A stretch of DNA of 64,000 nt from the NCBI GenBank assembly GCA_001936135.1, contig CP012817.1, forward strand, positions 3,534,001-3,598,000. Reading direction: 5' to 3'. The notes under the pieces were generated by a model. It saw only the letters and a list, made by a program, of their open reading frames with translations, searched no databases and was not told the DNA's origin. Numbering within the stretch: position 1 is the stretch's first letter; every line of letters starts with the position of its first letter. This document shows positions 18,074-27,810 of this stretch, in pieces. Position numbers and translations under genes: made by a program. This DNA is from Saccharomycopsis fibuligera x Saccharomycopsis cf. fibuligera (lineage: Eukaryota > Ascomycota > Saccharomycetes > Ascoideales > Saccharomycopsidaceae).

Positions 18074-20303
18074 GCAGCTTCAGTAGCGCCTTCTCATCGT
18101 CTGCATTTTTTGTTCTTGTTTTTCTATTTTCTATATTATTTTCGCTTTACTCTTCTGTTACAATTTATCACTCACTGTCACGCTGCATTCGTTAATTTGT
18201 CATTGGGACCGCCTTTTTCAAATTGCCGATACATAAAAGTTTTAACAGCTCACTACATTTGCTAACAGGCAATGAAACTATAGACTCGGTTTGTTGGTTT
18301 GTTTATTGTTGTTGTTTTTGACACTTTTTTAAAGTTCTTTAAGGCTAAATGTTTGACTTGTTTAGTCTTTTTACTTGTAGGCTTTTTATTATTATTATTA
18401 TTCACATTCCTCGCTTAACGCTTTCTAGTTGATGTTTTTTCTTTGATCTTTTTCTGTGTTTTTGTTAGTGTATGTATGCCAATGTTTATTGTGGCTTGAT
18501 TGTCATTGGCTCTATTATACTTGATTATGCTCGCCATATTTTGATATTGACTATAATAGACAACTTTTAGATGCCAAAAAAAAAAGCGTTTTTTTTCTTG
18601 ATGAACTGTATGGTACATTGCCGAGAGGCTGCTTATGGAAAACTGCTATCAAAAATACTAGATGCATATACTCTGGTAAGCCATGGCGATTTTATGAAAA
18701 ATATTCTGGTTTGGTCAACTTTGGTTGATAGACGGAAAAGACTAGTAATTATACAAATCTATCCCCTGAGATCCACGATTTAAAAAGTAGAAAGCGCAGA
18801 ACGGGAAGATTCTTCAGAACCTTGATGTTAGGCTAAATAATACCAAAATAAAGTTTCTTTTGAATCGCACAAACGAACAATAGATCTTGATGTTCTTTTC
18901 TCCTTTTTTCAAAAAAATAGAATAAAAAAGCCTACAACACTAAATGACACCCTTCATTTTTTCAACGAAAAACGTATTTTGAGGTATTTTGGTATCTCAA
19001 AAAAATATCGTAACATTGCAATGCCTAAAGCAGCAGAAAAGAAGTAAAAGTAGAATCAGAAAACCCAAGATTAGCACAAAAAGAACAAAAAGGAGAAGCA
19101 TAGAACCCAACTACAATGATGGCTTTTTGTATAAGCCGCGCAAAAACTACATGAGGAAATTTTGCATGTTGTTACGTCAAATGCCGTTTTTCTTTGCGTC
19201 CGTAAGCGCAAAGTGCTTCTTATGGACACAATTTTCTCCATGGAGAACACTAACGTACAATGTCACTCACTTCTTTTTAAAAAAGGTCGTGGGTGCTGTT
19301 AACAGTTAAAGGGAATGAAAACATATAAACACGAAAACATATAAACACGAAAACCCGCATACCACATTGATGATAACAATGATAGTTACTGGGCGGTGAT
19401 CAGCAAAGCGTTCAGCAAAAGCAGCACGTAAAAGCAACGAAGATCACGCATTCTATTCTATAGGGGCCTAGCCAGCGATAATGAGGCCTATCAGTGGCCA
19501 CGGGGCAAAACCAGTTCTATGTAAAATCATAGGAACTCAAGACACAGAATGTGTGTTTTTAGCATGGTTGTTTCAGCAACAGAATCGAAGTTCACGGAAT
19601 TCAATAGTGTTGTTTCAACAACGATGGCACTATGTGCCAATTAACTGACAATTGCAAATATTTTGGCACGCCAAAAATAGTGCTTGAGGATAATTGGCTG
19701 CAAGGTATATACGTAGTTAGTTTCCTCAATGGGGAGGCCACTCACAGTACTTTTTTAGGATGTAACAAAGCGACTGTCCAACCATGAGCTCCGGCACTAC
19801 AGTAAGACCATATACCCTTAGCTGGTGCTTAAGCAAAACACGTAGAGAGTTTCTAAACCATTTACTGTAACAATGGTTTCTCTAGCCTGTTTTACGACCA
19901 TTGGTTCTTTCGGCCGCGTTTTCTTGTCAACAGGTATTAATGGGGGCAGCGGTGCGTTTCCTGAGACATGCTAGCATGAGTTACCGGTGCGTTCCAAATC
20001 GCGGGATGTTTCAAGTGCGTTTCCCAAGACTATTGGGCGAACGCATCTTTGCCAATATGGTGCAAGTTTACAAACTGGGCAGTCGATCACTGTATTGCTC
20101 AGCAATTGCCATGAATAATTGTGTCTAGTATCCTGTATTATAAATATAATAAAAAGCCTATTGTCGTCGTAGAAAATTTTATTGTGTTTCTTTTCTTTCT
20201 TTTGTTGTTCTGCAAGCCGTGAGCATAATTCTTTTTCTCCTCCTCCAAACATACATTTACTCTATTCATCGAATCAAATCCATAAATTCGCGTTTCAATC
20301 ACA
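18074..20303. other. Long spacer upstream of the first CRH gene
   Basis: These 2230 bases have no ORF I can support. The longest (18989-19309, 106 codons) is Lys/Arg-rich without recognisable features. Notable items are a 16-bp tandem duplication with TATAAA (19317-19348), two near-identical GTTGTTTCA-type inverted elements (19567-19622), and the CRH promoter just before 20304. Long upstream regions are common for regulated cell-wall genes. Confidence 0.5.
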
Positions 20304-22520
20304 ATGCTCTGGTCTAAGCTTATTTGGGCTGCCACTCTTTTACCAAGTCTCGCTGTGGCGAACTTTGCCAGCGACTGCAACCCAACAAAAGCCAGTTGTT
20401 CTGCGGACCCTGCTCTTGGTGGAGCAGTGAAGCTTGACTTTTCCAAGAAAACCGATCTTTTCGCCAACTTGTATGGTGAAGACAGAACAAACTACACTAG
20501 CAATGGGCTTGTCCAGTGGTTCCAAAATCATGGGGACGGTCCTTCTTTAAGATCAAACTTTTACATTCAATACGGTAAATTGGAGATCAAGTGTAAAATT
20601 CCAAAAGGTACCGGTATCATTGCCAATTTCTTTTTGCAATCTGACGATGGTGACGAAATTGATTTTGAATGGATGAGCTCGTATCCTAAACAGGTCACGA
20701 CTAACTATTTCGGTAAGGGTGTCACTGGCAGTTATGACAGAGGCACCGTTAAAACAACGGATTCAAACTTGGCAGAAGAATACCATACTTACACTATCGA
20801 CTGGCAAAAAGACCAAACCACCTGGTACATGGACGGCACTGCAATCAGAACCTTGAAAGCTGATAGCGTTTCTAATGACGGTGCTCACGACTACCCAGTC
20901 TCCCCAATGAGGGTTTTCATCGGTATGTGGGCAGGTGGTGATTCAGAATACAAAGACACTGTTAACTGGGCAGGTGGCAAAACTACTTTGGAAGGTGTGC
21001 CATTCATTTATAGTGTTAAGTATTTCTCTGCTGTCGACTACTCTTCTGGTTCATCTTATTATTACAAGGACAAGACCGGTAACAGCATTGGTAGTAACGG
21101 TGGCAGTATTAATGCTAACAGTAAAGCAAGTTTGCCTACTGCTTTCACTACTCCAGCGGGGGGCTCTTCCTCTTCTACTGCTTCTTCTTCATCAGCCACT
21201 TCTTCAGCTTCCAAATCTTCAAGCAGCGCTTCTTCCAGTGCTTCTAGTGCTTTTAGTGCTTCTTCTAAAGCAAGCTCTAGTGTTTCCTCTAAAGCAAGCT
21301 CAAATATTTCTTCTAAAGCAAACACAAATGCTTCCTCGACTGCTGCTTCCTCGAAATCAGTAAGCATCACTGCTACTGCTACCACTTCTGCACACAAGAA
21401 AGATGCTTCCTCCTCTGCTGCCTCTGCTCCAAAAAGCTCTGCTGTGCAGTACCAAAACACTACCATCTCTGCTGGCCAATCTACTGTGACAGAAATTGTT
21501 TCTCATGTCTCCACAAAGCTTGCTACAATCACCAGTTGTAAAGACAATGCTTGCCATACTACTGTGCAAACTTCACTTGTTACGTACCCATCGACCTCAG
21601 TTCATGTTGCCAACTCCACCATCTTGTCAACCTCTAAGTGGAGCTCCACTATTTACTCCACTTATACCACCCATTTCCCTACTATTTCTACTGCTACTGT
21701 CGTCGACAGTCATATTAGTACCGATGTTGTCACCATCACCAGTTGTCAGAACAATGCTTGTCAAACTCATACTTCCGATGTGCCAAAAACTAAAGTTGTC
21801 ACTAGAGAAACACATGTTAATGTCACTCAGGTTGTCACTTCAGTGGTTACCGTTGGTACAACTCAGGTGAACACGCCACCACCTGCAGAAGCCACCACAG
21901 CTACACCAGTTTCCTCATCTACTGAAGTTCCTTCTCCTTCCTCTTCTACCGCAATTACCACTCCTACTGCTGCTGCTTCTGGGTCTAGCTCCAGCACTGC
22001 TGCTGTTTCGTCTGGCACTGCTGCTGCATCAGGTACCACCATTGCGGACACCACTTCCGGCACTGTTGTCGTTGCCACTAGCGCCCCATCCACCACTGTG
22101 ATTAACGGCGAAACCTCTGGCGTTTCTTTTGTAGTCAGCTCTAGTGATAGCACCATTTATACAGTTGCTACATCTTACATCTCATTGACTCATTATTCTA
22201 CCAAGACCGTCCATCATAAGCACCAATCTGCTAGCACAGAATCTTTTGTTGCTTCTTCGGCTCCAGTTTCTTCCCCGGTTGCTTCTTCGGCTCCAGTTTC
22301 TTCCCCGGTTGCTTCTTCGGCTCCAGTTTCTTCCCCAGTTGCTTCTTCGGCTGCTCCTATTTACTCTGTCGCTGCTGGCAACGGTACTAATAACATCTCA
22401 ACTCACTCTATCCCTAGCAATGACACTTTGCTCTCGAGTAATGCAGGCTCATTACTATACTCTTCTAAAGCTGGGTTAACTGGAAGTGCTTTGATTTTTA
22501 TTGTTATTGCTTTGTTTTGA
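20304..22520 (+). CDS. GPI-anchored GH16 CRH-family chitin-glucan transglycosidase with long adhesin-like stalk
   Basis: This 738-residue protein would cross-link chitin to beta-glucan in the cell wall. A signal peptide (1-19, ending SLAVA) precedes a GH16 domain (20-255). The catalytic motif DEIDFEW is at residues 117-123 (E118 nucleophile, E122 acid/base). From about 265 to 720 it is Ser/Thr/Ala-rich. Inside lie two copies of a motif like TITSCKDNACHTT and TITSCQNNACQTH, with paired Cys as seen in Candida wall adhesins, and a 30-nt tandem repeat. The hydrophobic C-terminus GLTGSALIFIVIALF marks a GPI signal. The protein is much longer than usual CRH enzymes (about 450-500). Its paralogue lies at 25956-27068 and a broken copy at about 22850-23290. 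I cannot tell which CRH orthologue it is. Confidence 0.94.
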   Translation: MLWSKLIWAATLLPSLAVANFASDCNPTKASCSADPALGGAVKLDFSKKTDLFANLYGEDRTNYTSNGLVQWFQNHGDGPSLRSNFYIQYGKLEIKCKIPKGTGIIANFFLQSDDGDEIDFEWMSSYPKQVTTNYFGKGVTGSYDRGTVKTTDSNLAEEYHTYTIDWQKDQTTWYMDGTAIRTLKADSVSNDGAHDYPVSPMRVFIGMWAGGDSEYKDTVNWAGGKTTLEGVPFIYSVKYFSAVDYSSGSSYYYKDKTGNSIGSNGGSINANSKASLPTAFTTPAGGSSSSTASSSSATSSASKSSSSASSSASSAFSASSKASSSVSSKASSNISSKANTNASSTAASSKSVSITATATTSAHKKDASSSAASAPKSSAVQYQNTTISAGQSTVTEIVSHVSTKLATITSCKDNACHTTVQTSLVTYPSTSVHVANSTILSTSKWSSTIYSTYTTHFPTISTATVVDSHISTDVVTITSCQNNACQTHTSDVPKTKVVTRETHVNVTQVVTSVVTVGTTQVNTPPPAEATTATPVSSSTEVPSPSSSTAITTPTAAASGSSSSTAAVSSGTAAASGTTIADTTSGTVVVATSAPSTTVINGETSGVSFVVSSSDSTIYTVATSYISLTHYSTKTVHHKHQSASTESFVASSAPVSSPVASSAPVSSPVASSAPVSSPVASSAAPIYSVAAGNGTNNISTHSIPSNDTLLSSNAGSLLYSSKAGLTGSALIFIVIALF
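22248..22352 (+). repeat. 30-nt tandem repeat in the CRH stalk
   Basis: Three full units of 30 nt beginning GTTGCTTCTTCGGCTCCAGT and half of a fourth encode VASSAPVSSP. The copies are nearly identical, so copy number is likely to vary between strains and change stalk length. Confidence 0.9.
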
Positions 22521-22849
22521 GGAATGTTGCCTGTTGACTTGCCGATTGCTTTCATTCTTTTGATTGCATATATTAAATTGTTGGACATTCTACTTAGTTT
22601 ATACTTTTTTTGTTATTTTTACTTTTGTTTTTTATTTTTTGCTTTATACTTTATCTCGTTTCACTTCTTGATTCTTCCCGATAGGCTTTTCTTATTTAGA
22701 CTTTTTAAAATCCCATTATAGACTTTAGTACTCATTTGTTTTATAAAAAAGAAATTAATATAAATTTTAAAAGACTGTGTTTAGACTAGTTGCCTTCTGT
22801 TCATCCTAGGTTGTCTTCACATTTCTACTGCGACTACCTAGTATTCCAG

Positions 22850-23290
22850 TCTTTATGGCGCCGATCGCACCAACTACACCAGTAACGGCCTTATTGGATG
22901 GTTTCAAACCCAGTAATTTGCTGCTGCTGATTATTCTACTGGGTCAATACACCTATAAGGATAAATCTGGAGAAAAGATTGAAGCTTAAGATGGAACTAC
23001 ATATAGGAACTCTAAAGGGTCATTACCTTCTACTCACCTGACGCCAGCTTTTTCTTACTCATCTACTAGTTCGGTTGCTTCAACATCTGCTACTGCTTCT
23101 ACTTCCGAAAACGATTTGGCTATAGCTGAAGACAAGACAGCTATTCAAGCAGAAACACCCTATATTATTACAGCTAACGTTGTTCTTACAATTGCACCTC
23201 CAGCTTCGGGTACAAGCGCCACATTTGCTTCCGTTTCAGCTATATATTCCTCCATGTTGAAAACGTCGGTTCTCCTGCATTGATGATATC
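22850..23290 (+). pseudogene. Decayed third CRH gene copy, catalytic core deleted
   Basis: Right after the first CRH gene, translation in pieces gives SLYGADRTNYTSNGLIGWFQ (22857-22914), close to LYGEDRTNYTSNGLVQWFQ of the intact paralogue, followed at once by a stop. The next homologous piece is AADYSTGS then, after a frame change, TYKDKSGEKI (to about 22985), matching AVDYSSGSSYYYKDKTGNSI. The roughly 480 bases between these points in the intact gene, including DEIDFEW, are missing. A Ser/Thr-rich remnant follows to about 23250. No signal peptide or intact start remains. It is therefore a host pseudogene with an internal deletion, at least two frame changes and stops. The similarity to both intact paralogues suggests a former three-gene tandem array. 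Confidence 0.87.
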
Positions 23291-25955
23291 TTGCTGTGAT
23301 TTTTGCTTTTCAAACACGGTCCCTTTCATCAAAAAAAAAAAAAAAAAAAAAAAAAAAAGAAAGAAAAGAGAGAAAAAAGGAGCTCTGTAATGCTGCCTTC
23401 AAGTATCAGCAATATTGCGGGCGATATTGTTGAAAAAAGACATGTTGAATATGCTGCAGATTGTGCTTCTGCATGGCCGTTTGAACGGTTTGGATAAACT
23501 TTTTCGCTCTCCACGTTCTATTTTCACTTTAATTTGCCTCTATTTTTGTACATTATGGAAACTTTTACCCTCCCGCCATTGCTTTTCTCATATAATAGCA
23601 TAACTGGCTTAAAATAAAATGCTTTAATTGTTATCTTTGTTATTTGCACCACCCACAAGAGCTATTTATTTTCCGTTACCTCTAGAGCTATAAGTATCCT
23701 TAAAGTAGCATACTGAAACGTTTTTCGCCAACTGACGCTTTGCTAGCAGTACCTTTCTGATTTACAGTTGTCCAGCCCAGCTGACTTGTTAATGTTATTG
23801 ACGGTGCAAAAGCACCTAAATGCATAGTCTGCTTACATTTAACGCAACTTGGACATAAACGGAAATTTAGGCGCGCCTTTATGTAAAAACACTTTTTTTT
23901 TGGTGTTGTTGGGTGCCACCAAAGTGGCGAGTGCTGAGCATCACAGATGTGATCTGCACACTGCAAGGAAAACAGGATATCACTGGCTGCATAACTGAGA
24001 TCTGAGAACAGCCAGAAACGGATGAAACGAGGATTTTTTGGCATTTTAACTCTTTTGGCCATCACTAATGTAGAGCTGCTTTTTGCTAGCCTAGATGTAT
24101 ATTTTTAGCTTGTATGGCCCTGGTGGGATGAGGACTTTTACTGATTGTGCATTGGCAGGTTGCATGCAGTTATTAGTGGGTTGTGTGGTAATGGGTTTGG
24201 ACCAAGTGGTTGGTAACGTTGAGCAAAGTAATTTTATATAGAAAACAAAAATGCATGCAAAGGCAAAAAGTACAAACTTTTAAACTTCTCACCGCTAAGT
24301 CAGTTGTTGGCTGTTTTCTTTCGGCTTGTACCGCTGGTATTGTGGCTTTGAATTCTTGTATAGTTTGTTTCGATTTGCAAAGGTAAAGTTTCCGCGACTT
24401 ACATCACCGACAACAACAAGTTTTTCCATTTTCTGGCGGCGCAGATGAAACGTACCTCTAAATAATAGACAATGAATTACGACCTGCTCATGAGATAGTG
24501 TTCACTTTGCAATGTTTCAAGGTATGTATCCAAATACTCAGAAATATCAAACAGGTATGAAAACACTAGGTGATTGCAAATATTATGGTGAATTTACTGG
24601 GCAAAATCAGGGTTTTTCAATTACCGCATGCAAGAAATTACCTAGCATGAAAAACAAACGAATTCACTGCTTACTAGAATATAGAGGAGGAGGAGAAACA
24701 AAACATAAATTGGGCTTGGCTTACTGACTCTCAAGTAAATCTCTTCCATAACACAAGAAAGCAGCACCCTCAGGAGCGAAGACCCGTTCTGAGTTGATCA
24801 AAAAGATGTTTGTCAAAACGTGGAATGCATTTTTGCAAACTCAGTTTTAGTAGTCGTTATGACAGATGACGCAGCATGAATTGTAGATTAGAGCATGCTC
24901 GACCCTGAGGCCGCCTGTCTCTTGATTGCGCTATAAAATAGTCAACGATTTTGTTAGCCAACAAAGTAAATTGAATAATCAGCGCCAAACCAAAATACTG
25001 TTTACGGGATTTTGTTTATCACCTTACCAGTTTTGGTATAGCTATAACAGTGAATTCAATTTGGAACGACAGAAACAATGAAACAGACAAATGGCTTTTA
25101 AAACTTAACCATGTTAACAAGAGATGACGATGCTGGTGTGCAATGAAAACGCACACAAGGCATACCAGATTAGTATATTTTCATGTTTACATTTTCCTTT
25201 CTCAAATGAAATTTCCAAGAAGCCGGTGATCCAGGATTATCTTTTTTAATTTTTCTAAACTTGTACATTTTTTATCTCAGAAAGTGTGTAGTTGTGCTGC
25301 TGCAGAGCGGCTTTGAAATAAAAAGTAAAAATAGAAACAAATGAGAGCAAGGAGCGACTGGACAAGAAAAAAAAAAGCTCAAAAATTAGGAAAATAATAT
25401 CCTGTTACCATATCGTATTGGCCGGTTTTTCTAAGCCTACTGACTGACCTGAAGTGATTGGTTGCGCTTTAGGAAAATATTCAGGCAAAAGACGAGGAAA
25501 AATAGTAGCTGTCAGTGTGTAGAGTGTATAATAGGATATCGATTAAGGTAAACGAAAATGGTAATCGATATAATGTTTTACAATAGAGACTTACGGTACA
25601 GTATCTACCGCGTGGTGATGTACTATCGCTATTATTGTATATGCAACGCGGTATCGACTTTCTTGCAGCCAGCTCTGTGCCACATTTGCCAAACTGTAAT
25701 TTATTTCTTTCCATTCTATGCTGGAGAATTCAGTCAATATATAAATCTTTACAGGTCCTGTGGCTTATTGTTGGCCATTCGTCTCTCATGGCAATTTTTT
25801 TTTCGTTTACTGTTTATTCTTTTTTTCCTTTAAACTCATAATAGATTCTCCTCGCTGCCTTCAATATTAGCTCTTCCTTTTGAGAGCTCTTTCTTAATCA
25901 ACAGAAAAATTATTCACTAAACAACAGTACTTTTTCAACTCCAGCAAAGGTCAGT
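23291..25955. other. Long spacer between the CRH relic and the second CRH gene
   Basis: About 2.7 kb with A28 at 23331-23358, AT-rich sequence, and no ORF with recognisable features (the longest candidates are 70-120 codons). A TATATAAA-like stretch near 25738-25745 lies about 215 bases upstream of the second CRH start. I see no RNA gene. Confidence 0.5.
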
Positions 25956-27068
25956 ATGGTTAGTTTATCCACAATTTTTGCTTCTGCTTTGGTGCCAATT
26001 ATGGCAGCAGCTGGTAACTATGCCAGTGATTGTAATCCACTCAACAGCACCTGTCCAAGTGATCCAGCCTTAGGTGGAAGCATATCTTTGGACTTCAAAA
26101 AAAAAACTGACTACTTCTCCAGCATGTATGGTGAAGACAGAACCAATTATACTGAAAATGGCCTCATAGAATGGTTCCAAACCCACGGTGACGGCCCTTC
26201 CTTGAGATCCAACTTCTATATCTTGTATGGTAAAATGTCCATTGAATGTAAAATACCAAACGGTGTTGGTATTGTTTCAAATTTCTTTTTGCAATCTGAT
26301 GACGGCGATGAAATTGATTTTGAATGGATCTCAACTTTCCCTAGTAATGTCACTACCAATTACTTTGGTAAAGGTGTTACTGGCGATTATGATAGAGGTA
26401 CTTTTGTAAAAGTTGGTGGCAACTTGACTGAAGAATATCACACTTATACCATTGACTGGCAAAAAGACCAAACCACTTGGTCTGTGGACGGTAAAGTTAT
26501 CAGAACCTTGAAAGCTGATAGCGTTTCTAATGACGGTGCTCACGACTATCCAGTCTCCCCAATGAGAGTTTTCATCGGCATGTGGGCTGCGGGTGACTCC
26601 TCTGCCGCAGGTACTGTTGAATGGGCAGGTGGTAAAACTTCTTTAGACGGTGCACCATTTATCTACCATGTCAGATCCGTCAACGTTACCGACGGCTCCA
26701 ATGGTAAAACCTATAGTTACGATGACAAAACCGGGAACAGCATTAGTATCAACGGCAAATCCCCAGGCGGTAAAGGTAACACCATCTCTGCAAGCAGTAA
26801 TTCCACCTCAACTTCAGATTCATCTTCATCGTCCTCCAGTACTACCTCTAGCTCCGGTTCTGGTGTTAGCAATAGTCACGACAACAAAGCCTCAGGTTCA
26901 TCCAACTCGTCCTCTAGCTCTAGCTTTACATCTTCTGAGGCTGCCTCATCCACTGGATCACTTTCCAGCAACTCTTCGTCTAAAAGCTCTAACGCTGGTT
27001 CCATGGGCACTCTTCAGCAAAACGGGTTGCTTTTTGCTCTTTTTTCGGCTGCCTTCTTGTTAATTTAA
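25956..27068 (+). CDS. GPI-anchored GH16 CRH-family transglycosidase (short paralogue)
   Basis: The 370-residue protein has a signal peptide (1-20) and a GH16 catalytic domain (about 21-255) with DEIDFEW at residues 118-124. A short Ser-rich stalk and a GPI-type hydrophobic tail (LLFALFSAAFLLI) follow. Its catalytic domain is very close to the 20304 gene. Long shared stretches include RTLKADSVSNDGAHDYPVSP, and the nucleotide sequence there is almost identical, which hints at recent gene conversion. N-glycosylation sites (NYT, NVT, NLT) are frequent. It would act in the wall, joining chitin to glucan. It is followed on the same strand by SNF11. Confidence 0.95.
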   Translation: MVSLSTIFASALVPIMAAAGNYASDCNPLNSTCPSDPALGGSISLDFKKKTDYFSSMYGEDRTNYTENGLIEWFQTHGDGPSLRSNFYILYGKMSIECKIPNGVGIVSNFFLQSDDGDEIDFEWISTFPSNVTTNYFGKGVTGDYDRGTFVKVGGNLTEEYHTYTIDWQKDQTTWSVDGKVIRTLKADSVSNDGAHDYPVSPMRVFIGMWAAGDSSAAGTVEWAGGKTSLDGAPFIYHVRSVNVTDGSNGKTYSYDDKTGNSISINGKSPGGKGNTISASSNSTSTSDSSSSSSSTTSSSGSGVSNSHDNKASGSSNSSSSSSFTSSEAASSTGSLSSNSSSKSSNAGSMGTLQQNGLLFALFSAAFLLI

Positions 27069-27810
27069 AAACACCCTTTGGTGCTATATTTGTATGATGT
27101 TATTTTGTTTCTATTTTTTGAAACTCATTAATGATTTGTTCCGGTTGATTTCTATGTTTTTTATAATCTTCTAATGTTTTGTTCATGTTTTCTAATGCTC
27201 TTAATTTTCACTTATAAATTCCTCCACAGTTCCTTTTTATTTCCAGCATTCCCGTCTGAAATGCATTTTCATATTAAACAATATTAAACAATTTCTCCTA
27301 TCTGGATGCTGAAGTTTTAGTCCTCTGTAGCTGTTCTGTAATATTTTGCTGGCACCGGCACGTATCTACTCCCTTTGAACGCAATAGAAACCTCATGTTG
27401 AGAAATATTTTCTTTTTTTTGGTTAAGAGCCCTTTCACGACGCCAAAAGGAGAATTTTGTTCACGGAAGAAAATATAAAAAACGAAAAGGAAAAAGTAAA
27501 ACATAGAATCGAGTAATAGCGACTCAGGCCAAAGCTACACACTGGGGAAATCTAAATAAAGTGTGCTCTCTTGCTGCTATCGCGTCTTGTTCAAACACCA
27601 TCCAACGCGTGTCTTACCATACATATTCAGGGAATTTGTATTGCTCGGACAGGCGCTTATAATCCGGAGTTACGCTGAAAGTTTAGTACTTTTTTGTTCA
27701 ATTTTGGCCAAACCGTTGCTTTTTGTTAATGAGGATAACGGGCTCCTGACTTACTTCGAACTGATAATATATAGTATAGCGTCTAGTGCTACCCACCAGC
27801 ACCGATCAAT
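27069..27810. other. CRH-SNF11 spacer
   Basis: 742 bases, AT-rich, with the CRH 3' end and the SNF11 promoter. I see no further gene. Confidence 0.5.

Noticed and set aside
18989-19309. 106-codon Lys/Arg-rich ORF
   Set aside because: Composition follows the A-rich DNA, no domain is visible, and no homologue came to mind.
19560-19625. TGTTTCAACA-like ends as a solo LTR
   Set aside because: There is no LTR-length pair, no primer-binding site and no target duplication. The repeats are short inverted elements.
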